Source: Zygnema cylindricum
Taxonomy: Eukaryota > Streptophyta > Zygnematophyceae > Zygnematales > Zygnemataceae
Direction: 5' to 3'
NCBI GenBank assembly: GCA_037447655.1
Contig: JBBHKE010002782.1
Location: forward strand, 1-19,192
DNA length: 19,192 nt
The notes under the pieces are model-generated. The model was not told the origin of the DNA and did no database searches. It saw only the letters and a list, made by a program, of their open reading frames with translations. Position 1 is the first letter of the stretch, and every line of letters begins with the position of its first letter. The position numbers were made by a program, and so were the translations under genes. Of this stretch, positions 8,816-17,486 are shown piece after piece.

Positions 8816-9721
8816 CTAGTCTACTTTCTTTTCAACTCCCACTAAAAATATATATATATTAATTTTTTTTCTTCTTTTATTTTTCTTCTTTCTTTTCTCC
8901 TTATAAAACTTTAAGTGAATACTCTCGTATTTTAAAAGGTCCATTAGATGAGCTGAAATAAACATTCCATCTTGTTGATCACACATTTTATTCAGCATAC
9001 CATTTTCCATAAATCCAAGCAAAGATTTTGTCCCACTCATCTCTTTTCCATCCACACAGAATCCGATTTCCCTCTTGCAATTCAAAAAACTAGCCCCATC
9101 TCCAATCTTCAACACACACCCAGATGCTAACCATTTTACAGGCACACCTTCATAAATGGCATCACTCCCATTAGTGATGTCAAAACCATTACCCCCCAAA
9201 TGCATCGATATATCAAGAGTCCCCACTAAGTTCCTCATAAAATCTACATCTTCCGAACTCATATTATTATCCATGATACTCACCCCATTTTCTGAGCTTT
9301 CCTCACTCTCTCCCATGAAATTTTTTCCACTATCACTTTCTATAATGATTCCCAAAGAGTATTTGTCCTCCCCTAAACTTTTCTTTAAATATCTCTTTTC
9401 TCCCTTATCCTTTAAAATCCCCTCTAGTTTTCCTTCTCCCCTTTCCTCGAAATCCGTTGAAGTCTCCCTTTCCAACAAGTTTTCTGTTTCCAAAATATTT
9501 ATAGAATTATCCTCATTATTTTTATTGTTCCTTTTTCATTTATGTATCCTAGATCTGACTTTCTCATTTCTAAGTCATACTTTCTACACTCCTTAACATC
9601 CTCATCATTTCTAACTACCTCAAGTACCTCATTTCCCTTTACTTCCCTTATACCTCCAAAAGCACATCGTTGCTTTCGTGTAATTTTTGTGTACTTCTCT
9701 CTCTTCTCCATTCTACCGATG
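8816..9721 (-). pseudogene. D2 polyprotein, C-terminal part (acidic region and unknown C-terminal domain)
   Basis: This is homologous to 5593-6484 of D1. The 9493-8816 frame carries the acidic Glu/Ser-rich stretch, a MRNLVGTLDISMHLGGNG block, then GKEMSGTKSLLGF and a C-terminal Lys-rich tail. Unlike D1 it has no 7-bp duplication, so the tail stays in frame. A single-base loss near 9510-9530 breaks the join to the upstream frame (9721-9499). Near 9560-9590 a 21-bp internal tandem duplication doubles a seven-residue RKxDL-containing unit. No known enzyme motif was found. The domain is conserved between the copies, but that may only reflect their recent common origin. Confidence 0.65.
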
Positions 9722-9984
9722 TGAGTTAAAAGGATTCTAGCAAAAGGAAATCTGACTACAGGTGCAAAGGTTTCTTCGTAGTCTATCCCCTCTTTGTCGT
9801 GCATGAGAGAGAAGCAAGGAAATCATGCATCATAACCAGCAAGTCATGCTCCACATATATATACAAAAAAAAATCAATGAGAAAGGAAAAATACATGTAC
9901 AACATGCAAAAGAATAAAGGTGAAGATGACCAAATGAATAATAGGGAAGAATACTCCCCTAGCGTGAAGTGACCCCTATAGTTT
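9722..9984 (-). pseudogene. Foreign insert in D2 carrying a copia reverse-transcriptase scrap
   Basis: D1 has about 110 bp here (6485-6595) with the end of the zinc knuckle and start of the acidic region. D2 instead has 263 bp of unrelated DNA. On the minus strand its D1-proximal end reads KEGIDYEETFAPVVRF followed by ARILL, the hallmark start of copia RT (GxDYxETFAPV). This belongs to an element unlike B, whose version reads GVDYTETYAPVVKF. The RT frame fuses directly in frame to the D2 acidic region as the 9804-9499 frame. The rest (9805-9984) is AT-rich and unrecognised. The insert removes the second half of the zinc knuckle in D2. Confidence 0.7.
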
Positions 9985-10950
9985 TATCAATTCCCTACAA
10001 AAGAAGCAAACACCCTTTTTCAAAGCTCCCCTTTTTTTTCCTCTCCCTCTCTTTCCACCAAAGTTCCGATAAGGTTTACCTTCATCTTTTTTCCTCTCAC
10101 CACGCTTCCGCTCGTCACTACCGTTCCTCTTATCACGCTTGCGCCAATCACCACCAACTATAAATGCATTCATCCTCTCACTTCCCCTACGAAGCTCCAA
10201 ATTGCTTTCCCTCACAAGAATTATCCCCATGGTAAAGCTCCAAGTCCTGAGGAGCCACCCATTGCCTGCATATGATAAATAATGTTTTCGCACTCATCTG
10301 GGAGTTTCATGAGTAGTGTATAAATCTTTCTCTCCTCGGATACTACATATCTTGCACTAGCAAGCTCAACATATAACGCAGCAATATCATTCCAAAACTC
10401 TATCATGTTATCGCCTTTATAAACATAGGCCTCTATTTCCTGTTTTACTAATTGCTGCCTCCGAATACTCTCACTCTTATAAATTTGACTTAGTGTTTCC
10501 CAGATTTCCAAAGACTTGGTTAGACTTAAAAGAGTTATAGTTATGGACTTAGACACATATCTAAGTATGAGATGTTTTTTTGTAGTGTTTTTACACTCCC
10601 AAATTTTACTATCATTTTCTTCAGTTTTACTTATAACCCCTCTAAGTGGAGTTCTGGCGGAGAGCATAGCTCCCCTCACCATAAGTGTCCCTTTATCCTT
10701 CTCCCTTTTCCCCTCTTCTATGGCAATAATTTTCCCTTCACCTTCCGTTGCAACTGAAAATACGGTTGGTTTTCAGGGAAGCCCCAGATGATTCTCCGTA
10801 GTGAGATCCTTGAAAGCCCGATGGCGGACACCTCACTTGTCCTGAAACAGTTCCCCATAAGTGCTTTTCGAAAAGCAACCCCTCCATCGTAAACTCCCAA
10901 TAAGTGAAGTCTGTTCCATCAAACATAGGCACCCTAGATGGTGGGCCCAT
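9985..10950 (-). pseudogene. gag: D2 gag, N-terminal part (frameshifted, zinc knuckle cut)
   Basis: Gag capsid region, near-identical to 6596-7561 of D1. It starts MGPPSRVPMFDGTDFTYWEF at 10950, then shifts frame to 10682-10221 (UBN2-type domain: WETLSQIYKS, FWNDIAALY, LLMKLPDE). It shifts again to 10293-9976, a basic Arg/Lys/Gly-rich segment leading to CFFCRE. The zinc knuckle stops after its second cysteine because the foreign insert begins there, so His and the last Cys are missing. Both frameshifts match D1 in place and direction. The element could therefore only have moved with proteins supplied in trans, or been copied by DNA recombination. Confidence 0.75.
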
Positions 10951-10974
10951 AACCTAAAATTTTGTGGTCTCCAT

Positions 10975-11825
10975 TGACCCACAGAAAGTGCAGCCTATGT
11001 AAAGCCTCTAAAATAATATTTGCCCCTTTTACTTTCCTGCTAAATAAGCGCCACCCACACACACAAATATTCTAACCACTCTCACCTCTGTGAGGACAAG
11101 ACTCCCTTGAGTCAAACGCAAAAAGAATCATTGAATTTGCTCCCCTGAGTAGTAAGTTATGGCTAGTCAAAGATGACCTTTATAGTTACAAGCTCTCTTA
11201 AAGAGAGGTACCTAAATTTCACTAAGTCTTGGTCTGCCTACTTACGACTGCCTACTACTAAACCCTAGTCTAATAGAAACACTATATAATACAAGAAGGT
11301 ACACTAGGCGATGTACTTATTGTACGACCATTGTACGACATGGCTTTCAAAATGACGTTTGTCAAAACGGGAGCCATGTTTCCTCCTCCCGACTTCTCCA
11401 ATATCCAAAAGTATGGTGCCACGTGGCAACGCGTAACGCTATCCCCAAAGGCCAACGAAAGTTTATTGCGGGTGGCGGCTGCAATTGTGGCCGTCCGATC
11501 ATTTGTATTTATGCGGCTTCGATTCGCTTCCATGCATGAATTGATTAATGCGTGTTTTCGTTAGTCTGCTACAAATTAGTCCGTTTAATAAATAGATGAA
11601 TATGCGTGAAACGTAGTACGTAGATCGTTTGCTAGTGCCTTAATGGATAAGGCTTAGGTCTAAATAGTAGTTTGTAGACCCCGGTTCAAATCTGGCTAGA
11701 GGCAATATTCTGCTAAATATAGTAAAATACCTTCTATTTTATTATGCCTCCTTCTAAATGACGTGGCAGCCATGGCATGCCTTTGGTTCTCTCTTTCTCT
11801 CTCTTTACATTCTAACTAAAATATA
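10975..11825 (-). repeat. LTR-like repeat 3 (5' side of D2), divergent
   Basis: It aligns with repeat 2 in order and landmarks: a GAGAGGTACCTAAAT block, telo-box, TATA-like box, G-box, CATGCATG, tRNA-like segment and a CAGCCATGG block. It is far more diverged than repeat 1 is from repeat 2, and shorter (about 850 bp). The right limit against element C near 11825 is approximate; no clear TG start or purine tract was seen there. Confidence 0.45.
11628..11705 (+). other. tRNA-Arg-like pseudogene or SINE head within LTR repeat 3
   Basis: The segment GCCTTAATGGATAAGGC (11637-11653) closely resembles the D-arm of eukaryotic tRNA-Arg(UCU), with its AATGGATAA loop. GGTTCAAATCT (11684-11694) fits the pol III B-box, flanked by a CCGG/CTGG T-stem. 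GGTCT and AGACC (about 11658-11681) can pair but leave a 14-nt loop, so the anticodon arm is abnormal and the acceptor ends do not pair well. I read it as a tRNA-derived relic, possibly a SINE captured in the LTR. Confidence 0.45.
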
Positions 11826-11840
11826 GAAGTGAACTATTAA

Positions 11841-13404
11841 TTACCTCTTTTCAACATAACCATCACAAACATGAGACTTTTTTTGACCAAGCTTGACTCC
11901 CTTTATCATATCATGCTTTATCATCTTAGTAAGTCTCTCATGATGCACATGACCAAGTCTTTTATGCCACAAAACATTATCACATAGGACACTATAGGAA
12001 GCAAAATCAATTTTATTAGCCAGGTCCATGCGGTACAAGAAGTTTGGGCCTCTAGTTCCTTCTAAAGCTACTCTTCTATCAATGCTCACTATCTTCTTGC
12101 CATTTTTTTGGAGAACCTCAAAGCCTTTGCTTTTAGCTACAGACGTAGAAAAGAATTTTTTTTTTAACTTTGGAACATATAAGACATCATACAAAGTTCT
12201 TTTAACAATCTTTCCATCTATCACACAAACTAGATCTATATTTCCTTTGGCATTTGATAGAACGGCATATCCACAAGCATAAAAGATGTGACGTAAAGGA
12301 ATAGAAGACATCTCCTTAAACCAAGACTTGTTCTAGCACATATGTAAAGAGCTGTCGCAATCCATTATCCATCCGAGGTCATTTTCTCCTTCTATCATAT
12401 CGAGTTTGGCAAGAGCAAAGAACTCTTTGTCATCAGTTTTCGGAAAACTGGTCACATCAGGTGTCTCTTCCTCGGTCTTCTTATTCTTCGGTTCCGTATC
12501 CTCCGCTGAAAACGCAACAGTTTTATTCAGAGGTTTTAGGGAAATAGGAGGTCCGCGGTGTTTCCATCCTTTCGGGAAGATACCTGTTTCAAGAGCTTTT
12601 ATCTACAAAGGACAAGCGCTAAAGGAATGAACATCAGTATAATAATAAACACATTTCTCAAACAGAGGATTAAACTGGTTCCCTTGATATATACTTTCCC
12701 TTTGAAATTGAGCCGGAAATGCTACAGTTGGTTTTCCAAATCCTAAAACTGTATGAGTAGCCTCTTCTGCCAAGATAACCTCTATAGTTGTTTGCAAATT
12801 GAGGCTCATTTATATTCACTAGGAAGCCCCTTTAAGATAATCATGGCCTGATGATAAGGGGAGAAAGTGATAAGGGGAGAAAGTCCCCTAAGAACAAGCA
12901 TTTTTTGACTGTAACATTCGAAACTGATTAGTGTATTCCACCATGCATTTTTTGACAGTAACATTCAAAACCGATTAGTGTATTCCACCATGTTACCGCC
13001 TATGTACCTATACTCATAGATCGTGTACCTATACTCATAGATCTAACCAGCAGTTATAACCTCAAGCTTGTCACTATCTTTAACATAAGAAGATTTCAAT
13101 TCATCCCACAATTTTGATGCATTTGTAACATTAATGTATGTCATATGCAATTCTTTTAATATCATAAGCTTCACTAAATGCAAGCTTGGTCATTTTTCTG
13201 TTCAAAGCTCGCATTAGATTCTGCCAGGGATCCATTTAAAACATCATTAAGTTTCACTTGCTTGAAGTAAGACTTAACCAAATCTGCCCAATACAAATAT
13301 TCACGTCCATCAAAGACCGGAATTCGTAAAGGCGGGCCCGTGACCTGTTGTTCAGAGACAACTGCTGGTACTGAAGATGAAGAAGAAGAGGCAGCACTAG
13401 TCAT
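11841..13404 (-). pseudogene. gag-pol: Ty1/copia gag-protease-pre-integrase fragment, element C
   Basis: 5' half of a copia polyprotein on the minus strand, starting at the MTSAASSSSSS methionine (13404). Its opening block EQQVTGPPLRIPVFDGREY matches element A. The UBN2-type middle (12810-13173) is wrecked by three short tandem duplications. The zinc knuckle lies in the 12809-12603 frame as CVYYYTDVHSFSAC: spacing is CX2CX4HX4C, but the second Cys is Tyr. A protease active-site-like WIMDCDSSLHM lies near 12375-12340 in place of the family's D-S/T-G, so catalysis is unlikely. The 12311-11841 frame gives LYDVLYVPKLKK and the GAG-pre-integrase HX4H block (WHKRLGHVHH), with one Cys of the CX2C pair replaced (CDGY). 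It ends at about 11841 where the D array begins; integrase, RT and RNase H are absent. Confidence 0.8.
12848..13045. repeat. Three adjacent short tandem duplications
   Basis: Within about 200 bp of element C's gag, three different words are each doubled head to tail. GATAAGGGGAGAAAGT occurs twice near 12855-12890. A 49-bp unit beginning GCATTTTTTGAC occurs twice near 12898-12995. GTACCTATACTCATAGATC occurs twice near 13005-13043. Copies differ by zero to four bases. They break the gag frame several times. Confidence 0.85.
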
Positions 13405-13460
13405 TGTAGAACAAATCAAGAGAGGAAGCTTCCACAAAGACCGATGGCAAAACAACAACT

Positions 13461-13819
13461 TTGAAAGATAATAACTTTCAATACAAGATCACAATAGTCT
13501 TACAATTCTACCATAATCTACATAACATAAGGAGGATCATACACACAAAATTTCACTTTATTCAGCTCACAAATATATGAGATATTCAGAGGTGAAATTA
13601 CATAAAACTAAGTGTCCAGTTTTCATATCATTTGTTCCTTAACTCCAAAATTTACTAAGTCCTACTTTTATACTAAAGCTATACTAAACTGTACGAAGGC
13701 ATTCCAGCCGTACGTCTAACAAAAAATACTTTGAGTATACTTGTGTAAAGAAGGTATGCCATAAATTACGCATTCTACACTAATCAACTAATTCACTACA
13801 ACAAAATTATGTTCTAACA
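13461..13819 (-). repeat. Candidate 5' LTR of element C
   Basis: On the minus strand the repeat would start TGTTAGAACATAATTTTG at 13819, a typical copia LTR opening. It contains a TATAAAAG box (13672-13665) and AATAAA polyadenylation signal (13562-13557) in the correct order before gag C. The 3' limit (about 13461, TCTTTCA) is a guess: no matching 3' LTR is present in the window and no clear primer site was seen. Confidence 0.45.
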
Positions 13820-14164
13820 AATATTTACACCGACAATCAGATCACGGTAATAGAGAAAAGTAATTGTGATCTGGTCACGCTTCGTCAACAGTTGTCAGCG
13901 CCAACTGTCAGCCGTCCGATCACCAAATTCGGCACAATGGATGTGCTCTCAAGAACCATGTGGTCCTTACCGAATGTATGTATGTCCATGGAGGACATAC
14001 TCAAGCATTCCTTGCAGCAGGCAACGCGTGTCCCTAGTGTGACTAAACCGTGAACTCCCAATTTCATTGTCACACTAATTTTAGCAAATACTGAACTGGA
14101 CTTACTCAAAAATATACTTGAACTTGAACAACTCTCTCCCTCACAGCCCAGAAATAGAGAGGAC
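13820..14164. other. Spacer between elements C and B, no gene
   Basis: A perfect 8-bp inverted repeat (CAGATCAC ... GTGATCTG) sits at about 13839-13877. A GCCGTCCGATC word near 13911 also occurs in LTR repeat 3 near 11491. Otherwise nothing was recognised. It may contain the lost 5' end of B or flanking host DNA. Confidence 0.4.
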
Positions 14165-14185
14165 TAATGCTTTCCAAAAACAACA

Positions 14186-14434
14186 GGTGGAAGTGTACTC
14201 GCACTTGGTGACTCTTGAATTCATATTAAAAATCGAAAAGTAGGCACGGTCTGGATTGAGCTACCTACTTATCGTTTTGATGGCACGTAACGCTTGATTG
14301 AAGCTCGTCTAGTGAATATTTTATACATTCTAGACGAATCGCTAAATCTCCTTAGTGTACCTCAAATTCTACGCGCGGGTGGAAGTGTACTAACATTTGG
14401 TGACTCTTCAATTCAATTTAATAATCCGAAAGGA
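14186..14434 (+). repeat. Diverged direct duplication in B (period 193)
   Basis: 14186-14240 and 14379-14434 both begin GGTGGAAGTGTACT and stay alignable for about 55 bp (GGTGACTCTT.AATTCA), with roughly 20% difference. This is consistent with an old tandem duplication of a 193-bp unit inside the pre-integrase region. Confidence 0.65.
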
Positions 14435-14728
14435 CTTATTATTGGAGAAGGAGAGGTGACAAAAAATCTGCATAGTCAGCTAATTTAGCGCCGACCGAAA
14501 TCAAAAATTCAATCAGATGGTTTGATTAGTCAAATTTCAAAACTTAAGGGTGACTTAACTCTTTGACACCATCGGATATGTCACACATCCGAGTGAAGTT
14601 TGAGGCAGATGATTAAAGTGGGATGTGCGAGAGGTTTGGATTTAACATCTAGAGGAAAAGTAAATGGATGCAAAGGGTGTAGCTGAGAGAGGCAAATTCG
14701 GAAGCCTCACCCGGCTAAAGATACAAAA
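14234..14728 (+). pseudogene. pol: B protease tail and GAG-pre-integrase domain
   Basis: The frame including 14294-14488 reads LVNILYILDESLNLLSVPQI, the conserved copia block between protease and integrase. A stop (TAA) lies just upstream at about 14288 and another ends the frame at 14486. The zinc-binding pre-integrase module follows at about 14562-14690 in a damaged frame. HHRICHTSE supplies the histidines, followed after a spacer by CKGC for the CX2C pair. This HHCC domain normally binds DNA ends next to integrase. Stops split it at least three times. Confidence 0.75.
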
Positions 14729-15586
14729 TTGAGATCTAAAAAACCCCTCGATTTGGTCCATGTCGATTTATGTGGACACATTAAACTGAATAGTATTGGG
14801 GAAAATAGATATTTAATGGTGATTGTAGATGATTACTCACGATTTTCTTGGGTAATCCTCTTGAGTTCAACATCTAAAGCAATTATGAGATTTAGGGAGT
14901 GGCATGTCATGGCGGAGAGACAATGCGAAAGAAAATTGATATCAATTCGAACCGACAACGGTGGTAATTCATCGCATTTGATGGATATTGTCGAGAATGG
15001 TGAATTAAGCATCATTTGACGGCTTCTTACTCCCCAGAATCCAATGGAGTTGCTGAACGAAAAAATCGGACATTACAAGAAATTGTCCGCTCCATGGTGC
15101 ACGCATCCGGTCTCTCAATGTTGTTTTGGAGGTGCAATTTTGACCGCCAATTATATTTGTAATCGGCGGCTTACTTCAATTTCACACGATAAGACCCCTC
15201 ACGAGTTATGGTACGGTAGAAAAACGACTCTTCATCATCTCCGGATTTGGGGATGCCAAGCGACGATCTATGTGGAATCGCAAAAGAGAAAAGGAAAATT
15301 TGCGGCAAAGAGTTAGACCGGAATTTTCGTCGGCTATAGTTCGAAAAGAAATCTATACCGAATCTATGATCCGGTTAATTGTACAATTATTGAATCCCGG
15401 AATGTAGATTTCCATGAAGACTTAAAATCGGCAATGGAAGTATCGGCAAAATTTCACAAAAATCTTGATTTTCTGAGAGAGGAGGATTTCCTCCTCTAGC
15501 AATCACTTTGTGAAAATTTCGCCAGTGACCCTCAATTTTATTCCGAAGCAAGAAATTCAGAAGATTGTGAGTCAAAATGGCAACCA
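14729..15586 (+). pseudogene. pol: B integrase (rve core, frameshifted)
   Basis: Integrase inserts the cDNA copy into host DNA using a D,D-x35-E triad. The frame 14729-15019 shows KPLDLVHVDLCG with the first Asp, YLMVIVDDYSRFSWV, and RTDNGG with the second Asp. After a frameshift near 15020, the Glu block ESNGVAERKNRT is readable at about 15037-15073 in another frame than the 15044-15316 one. That last frame carries PHELWYGRKTTLHHLRIWGC, the end of the core. A TAG at 15314 precedes GIFVGYSS, another copia signature. The linker to RT (to about 15586) is broken. All three catalytic residues are visible, but never in a single frame. Confidence 0.8.
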
Positions 15587-16517
15587 GCTTTGGAAAGAGA
15601 GCAACGGGAAGGAGTAGATTACACGGAGACATATGCGCCTGTAGTGAAATTCGACTCATTACGGATGATTGTTGCAATTGCAGCACCCGGTAAAAAACAC
15701 ATACATCAAATGGATATAGAGACGGCGTTCTTAAATGACGAAATTGAAGAAGAAGTATACATGAAGGTTTAGAAATGAGTTGTGTCAAATGAAGGGAAGG
15801 TATGATGGCTGCGAAAGTCTCTCTACGGCTTCAAGCAGGCGCCTCGTACTTGGTACTAAAGCCTACATTCGATACTTACCGAATTTGGATTTGTCCGAAC
15901 TACCTCAGATTCGGGAGTTTATATTAAGGGGGAAGGAGAAGATCATATTATCTTCTCAGTTTATGTTGATGAGTTTTTGATGACTTTTGACAGTCTGCAA
16001 AAAATCAATGAATTGAAGGCTTATTTACGCCTTCACTTCAACGTGACAGATTTTGGGAGAAGTTCGTTACATATTGGGGATTGAGGTGATTCGTCACCAA
16101 AGTCAATGAATTGAAGGCTTATTTACGCCTTCACTTCAACATGACGGATTTGGGAGAAGTTCTTTACATATTGGGGATTGAGGTGATTCGTCACCAAAAT
16201 GGTAACATTAAATTGAGCCAGGCTCCTCAATATTGCAGGGAAGTTCTGACACAGTTTGGCATGCTGAATGCAAAACTGGTTTCTACTCCTTTAGATCCGA
16301 AAATGCAGATTCAGAAATTTGAAGAGGAAACGGATATTAAAGTTACGAATCAAGAAGCGATCGAAAGTTTGATGTACCTCAGCGTAGGTACAAGGCCTGA
16401 CATATCGGTAGCAGTTTCAGTCGTCAGTCGACATTGTCATGCGCCGAAAAAGGCACACTGGGAAGCCATGAAGCGTATATTTCGATACCTGGCAGGTACG
16501 ATCGACATCGGCCTATA
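15587..16517 (+). pseudogene. pol: B reverse transcriptase (RVT_2), frameshifted and internally duplicated
   Basis: RT copies element RNA into DNA. It opens with GVDYTETYAPVVKFDSLRM and QMDIETAFLND (first catalytic Asp) in 15590-15772. KSLYGFKQAP is readable near 15811-15842 in a shifted frame. The catalytic box near 15960-15980 reads VYVDEFL instead of the expected YVDD, replacing an essential Asp by Glu. A 98-bp tandem duplication (16005-16200) repeats the LKAYLRLHFN segment and breaks the frame. The 16111-16518 frame continues DLGEVLYILGIEV, STPLDPKM and RYLAGT up to a TAA at about 16516, where the family usually has a coding residue. At least three further stops are present. Non-functional. 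Confidence 0.85.
16005..16200 (+). repeat. 98-bp tandem duplication in B reverse transcriptase
   Basis: 16005-16102 and 16103-16200 are head-to-tail copies beginning TCAATGAATTGAAGGC and ending GTCACCAAA, with about five base differences and one extra T in the first copy. The duplication shifts the RT frame, so it arose after or during loss of function. Confidence 0.9.
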
Positions 16518-16525
16518 ATATAAAT

Positions 16526-17486
16526 CAAAGGTCGCAAAAGTCAAAATTTTACATAACCGAAACCGACCGTTATTTTTTGTCAAAATCTGAGTAACCAACG
16601 CCTGAATGGGTTATGTCACGCTCCAAAATTGTTAACTGTTAACCGACCGACGTTTACGAAAATAAAAGTTAACCGAAACTCAATTTCTCGCGACTAACCG
16701 TGCCCGCCCGTAACCGAAAAAGTACAAATTTACCTAATGTAAGACGTATGAATAAGCCAAAAATTGCGATTTGTTGCGCTGCTTTAGATTTGCGAAATGA
16801 ATAGTGTTTACTAACGTGTCTGATTTGCGACGCTTTGGTTCGATCCCTAAGATTTGCGAAATGAATAGTGTACTACACCGTGAATCGTTATTAGCCTTAT
16901 GTACTCTATTTCACCACCCCAAATTTTTGACATTGATACCTTAAATAGAACAAATTACAATATTTTAGGACATGGACCATTGTCTTCCACGTCTCTTGAC
17001 ACGAAATTTGAATGAATGACGCTATTTTTTTGTTTACTATAATAATTTCTATAGTCTAATAACGATTCGCGGTGTACCCTGTCAGATTTGCGACGCTTTG
17101 TCGCATTCCCTAAGATTGCGAAATGAATAGTGTTACTACAGTACCGTGTCAGATTTGTGACATTTTGTCGCATTCCCTAAGATTTGCGAAAAAAAATAGT
17201 GTTAATACCGTGTCAGATTTGCGACGCTAATCATGATGTCACGTACTTCCAGGATACCAAAGAGTACAAAGTACAATAATGTTGGATTGTATGGACAGTA
17301 CAAAATTTTCTTTTTTTTTGCTTTTTTGATTGACGGACCGTAACCGACCGTTTTTCTTTTTGCTGGTGAATCAACCGACCGGAAACACCCGGCCCTCAAA
17401 ATTTGGCAACCGAATCCATTCCGAATCCGGCGCGGGCGGTCGGTTAACGGTTTGTCACGGTTTCGGTTGACCGTTTGCAACCTCTA
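16526..17486. mobile_element. hAT-like non-autonomous DNA transposon, 961 bp, with 8-bp TSD
   Basis: The insert is flanked by a perfect 8-bp duplication ATATAAAT (16518-16525 and 17487-17494). Its ends are imperfect inverted repeats: CAAAGGTCGCAAAAGTCAA on the left, and TAGAGGTTGCAAACGGTCAA as the reverse complement of the right end. An 8-bp TSD with short TIRs of YARAGGTYGCAA form points to the hAT superfamily. Subterminal regions are rich in AACCGACCG/CGGTCGGTT words near both ends. The centre holds four degenerate copies of a block with GATTTGCGAAATGAATAGTG and GTCAGATTTGCGACGC. No transposase frame is visible, so it is a non-autonomous passenger. Removing it in thought rejoins the RT and RNase H parts of B without a frame change. 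Confidence 0.85.
16786..17230. repeat. Degenerate internal repeats of the hAT-like element
   Basis: The word GATTTGCGAAATGAATAGTG recurs with small changes near 16787, 16851, 17113 and 17180. It alternates with TGATTTGCGACGC-type words near 16820, 17090, 17150 and 17210. The unit is roughly 65-75 bp. Such subterminal repeats are often transposase-binding clusters in hAT elements; that role is inferred. Confidence 0.6.

Larger units (their letters stand above)
5049..11825 (-). mobile_element. Tandem array of two gag-only LTR elements (D1, D2) sharing LTR-like repeats
   Basis: Three copies of one LTR-like repeat (starting at 5049, about 8274 and about 11513 on their left homologous edge) are spaced about 3.2 kb. 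They separate two minus-strand internal regions that each encode gag and no pol. The order on the minus strand is repeat 3, D2 gag, repeat 2, D1 gag, repeat 1 (truncated). A purine tract abuts the start of repeats 1 and 2. This is the architecture produced by unequal recombination between LTRs, or by insertion of one element beside another. The array replaces sequence after the zinc knuckle of gag A on the left and meets element C on the right. Confidence 0.65.

Noticed and set aside
9156-9596. 146-codon plus-strand open frame
   Set aside because: It is the antisense shadow of the D2 polyprotein, as in D1.
13461-13819. LTR C and LTR B as the two ends of one element
   Set aside because: Their starts (TGTTAGAACAT and TGTTGGATATC) and interiors do not align, and their orientations are opposite.
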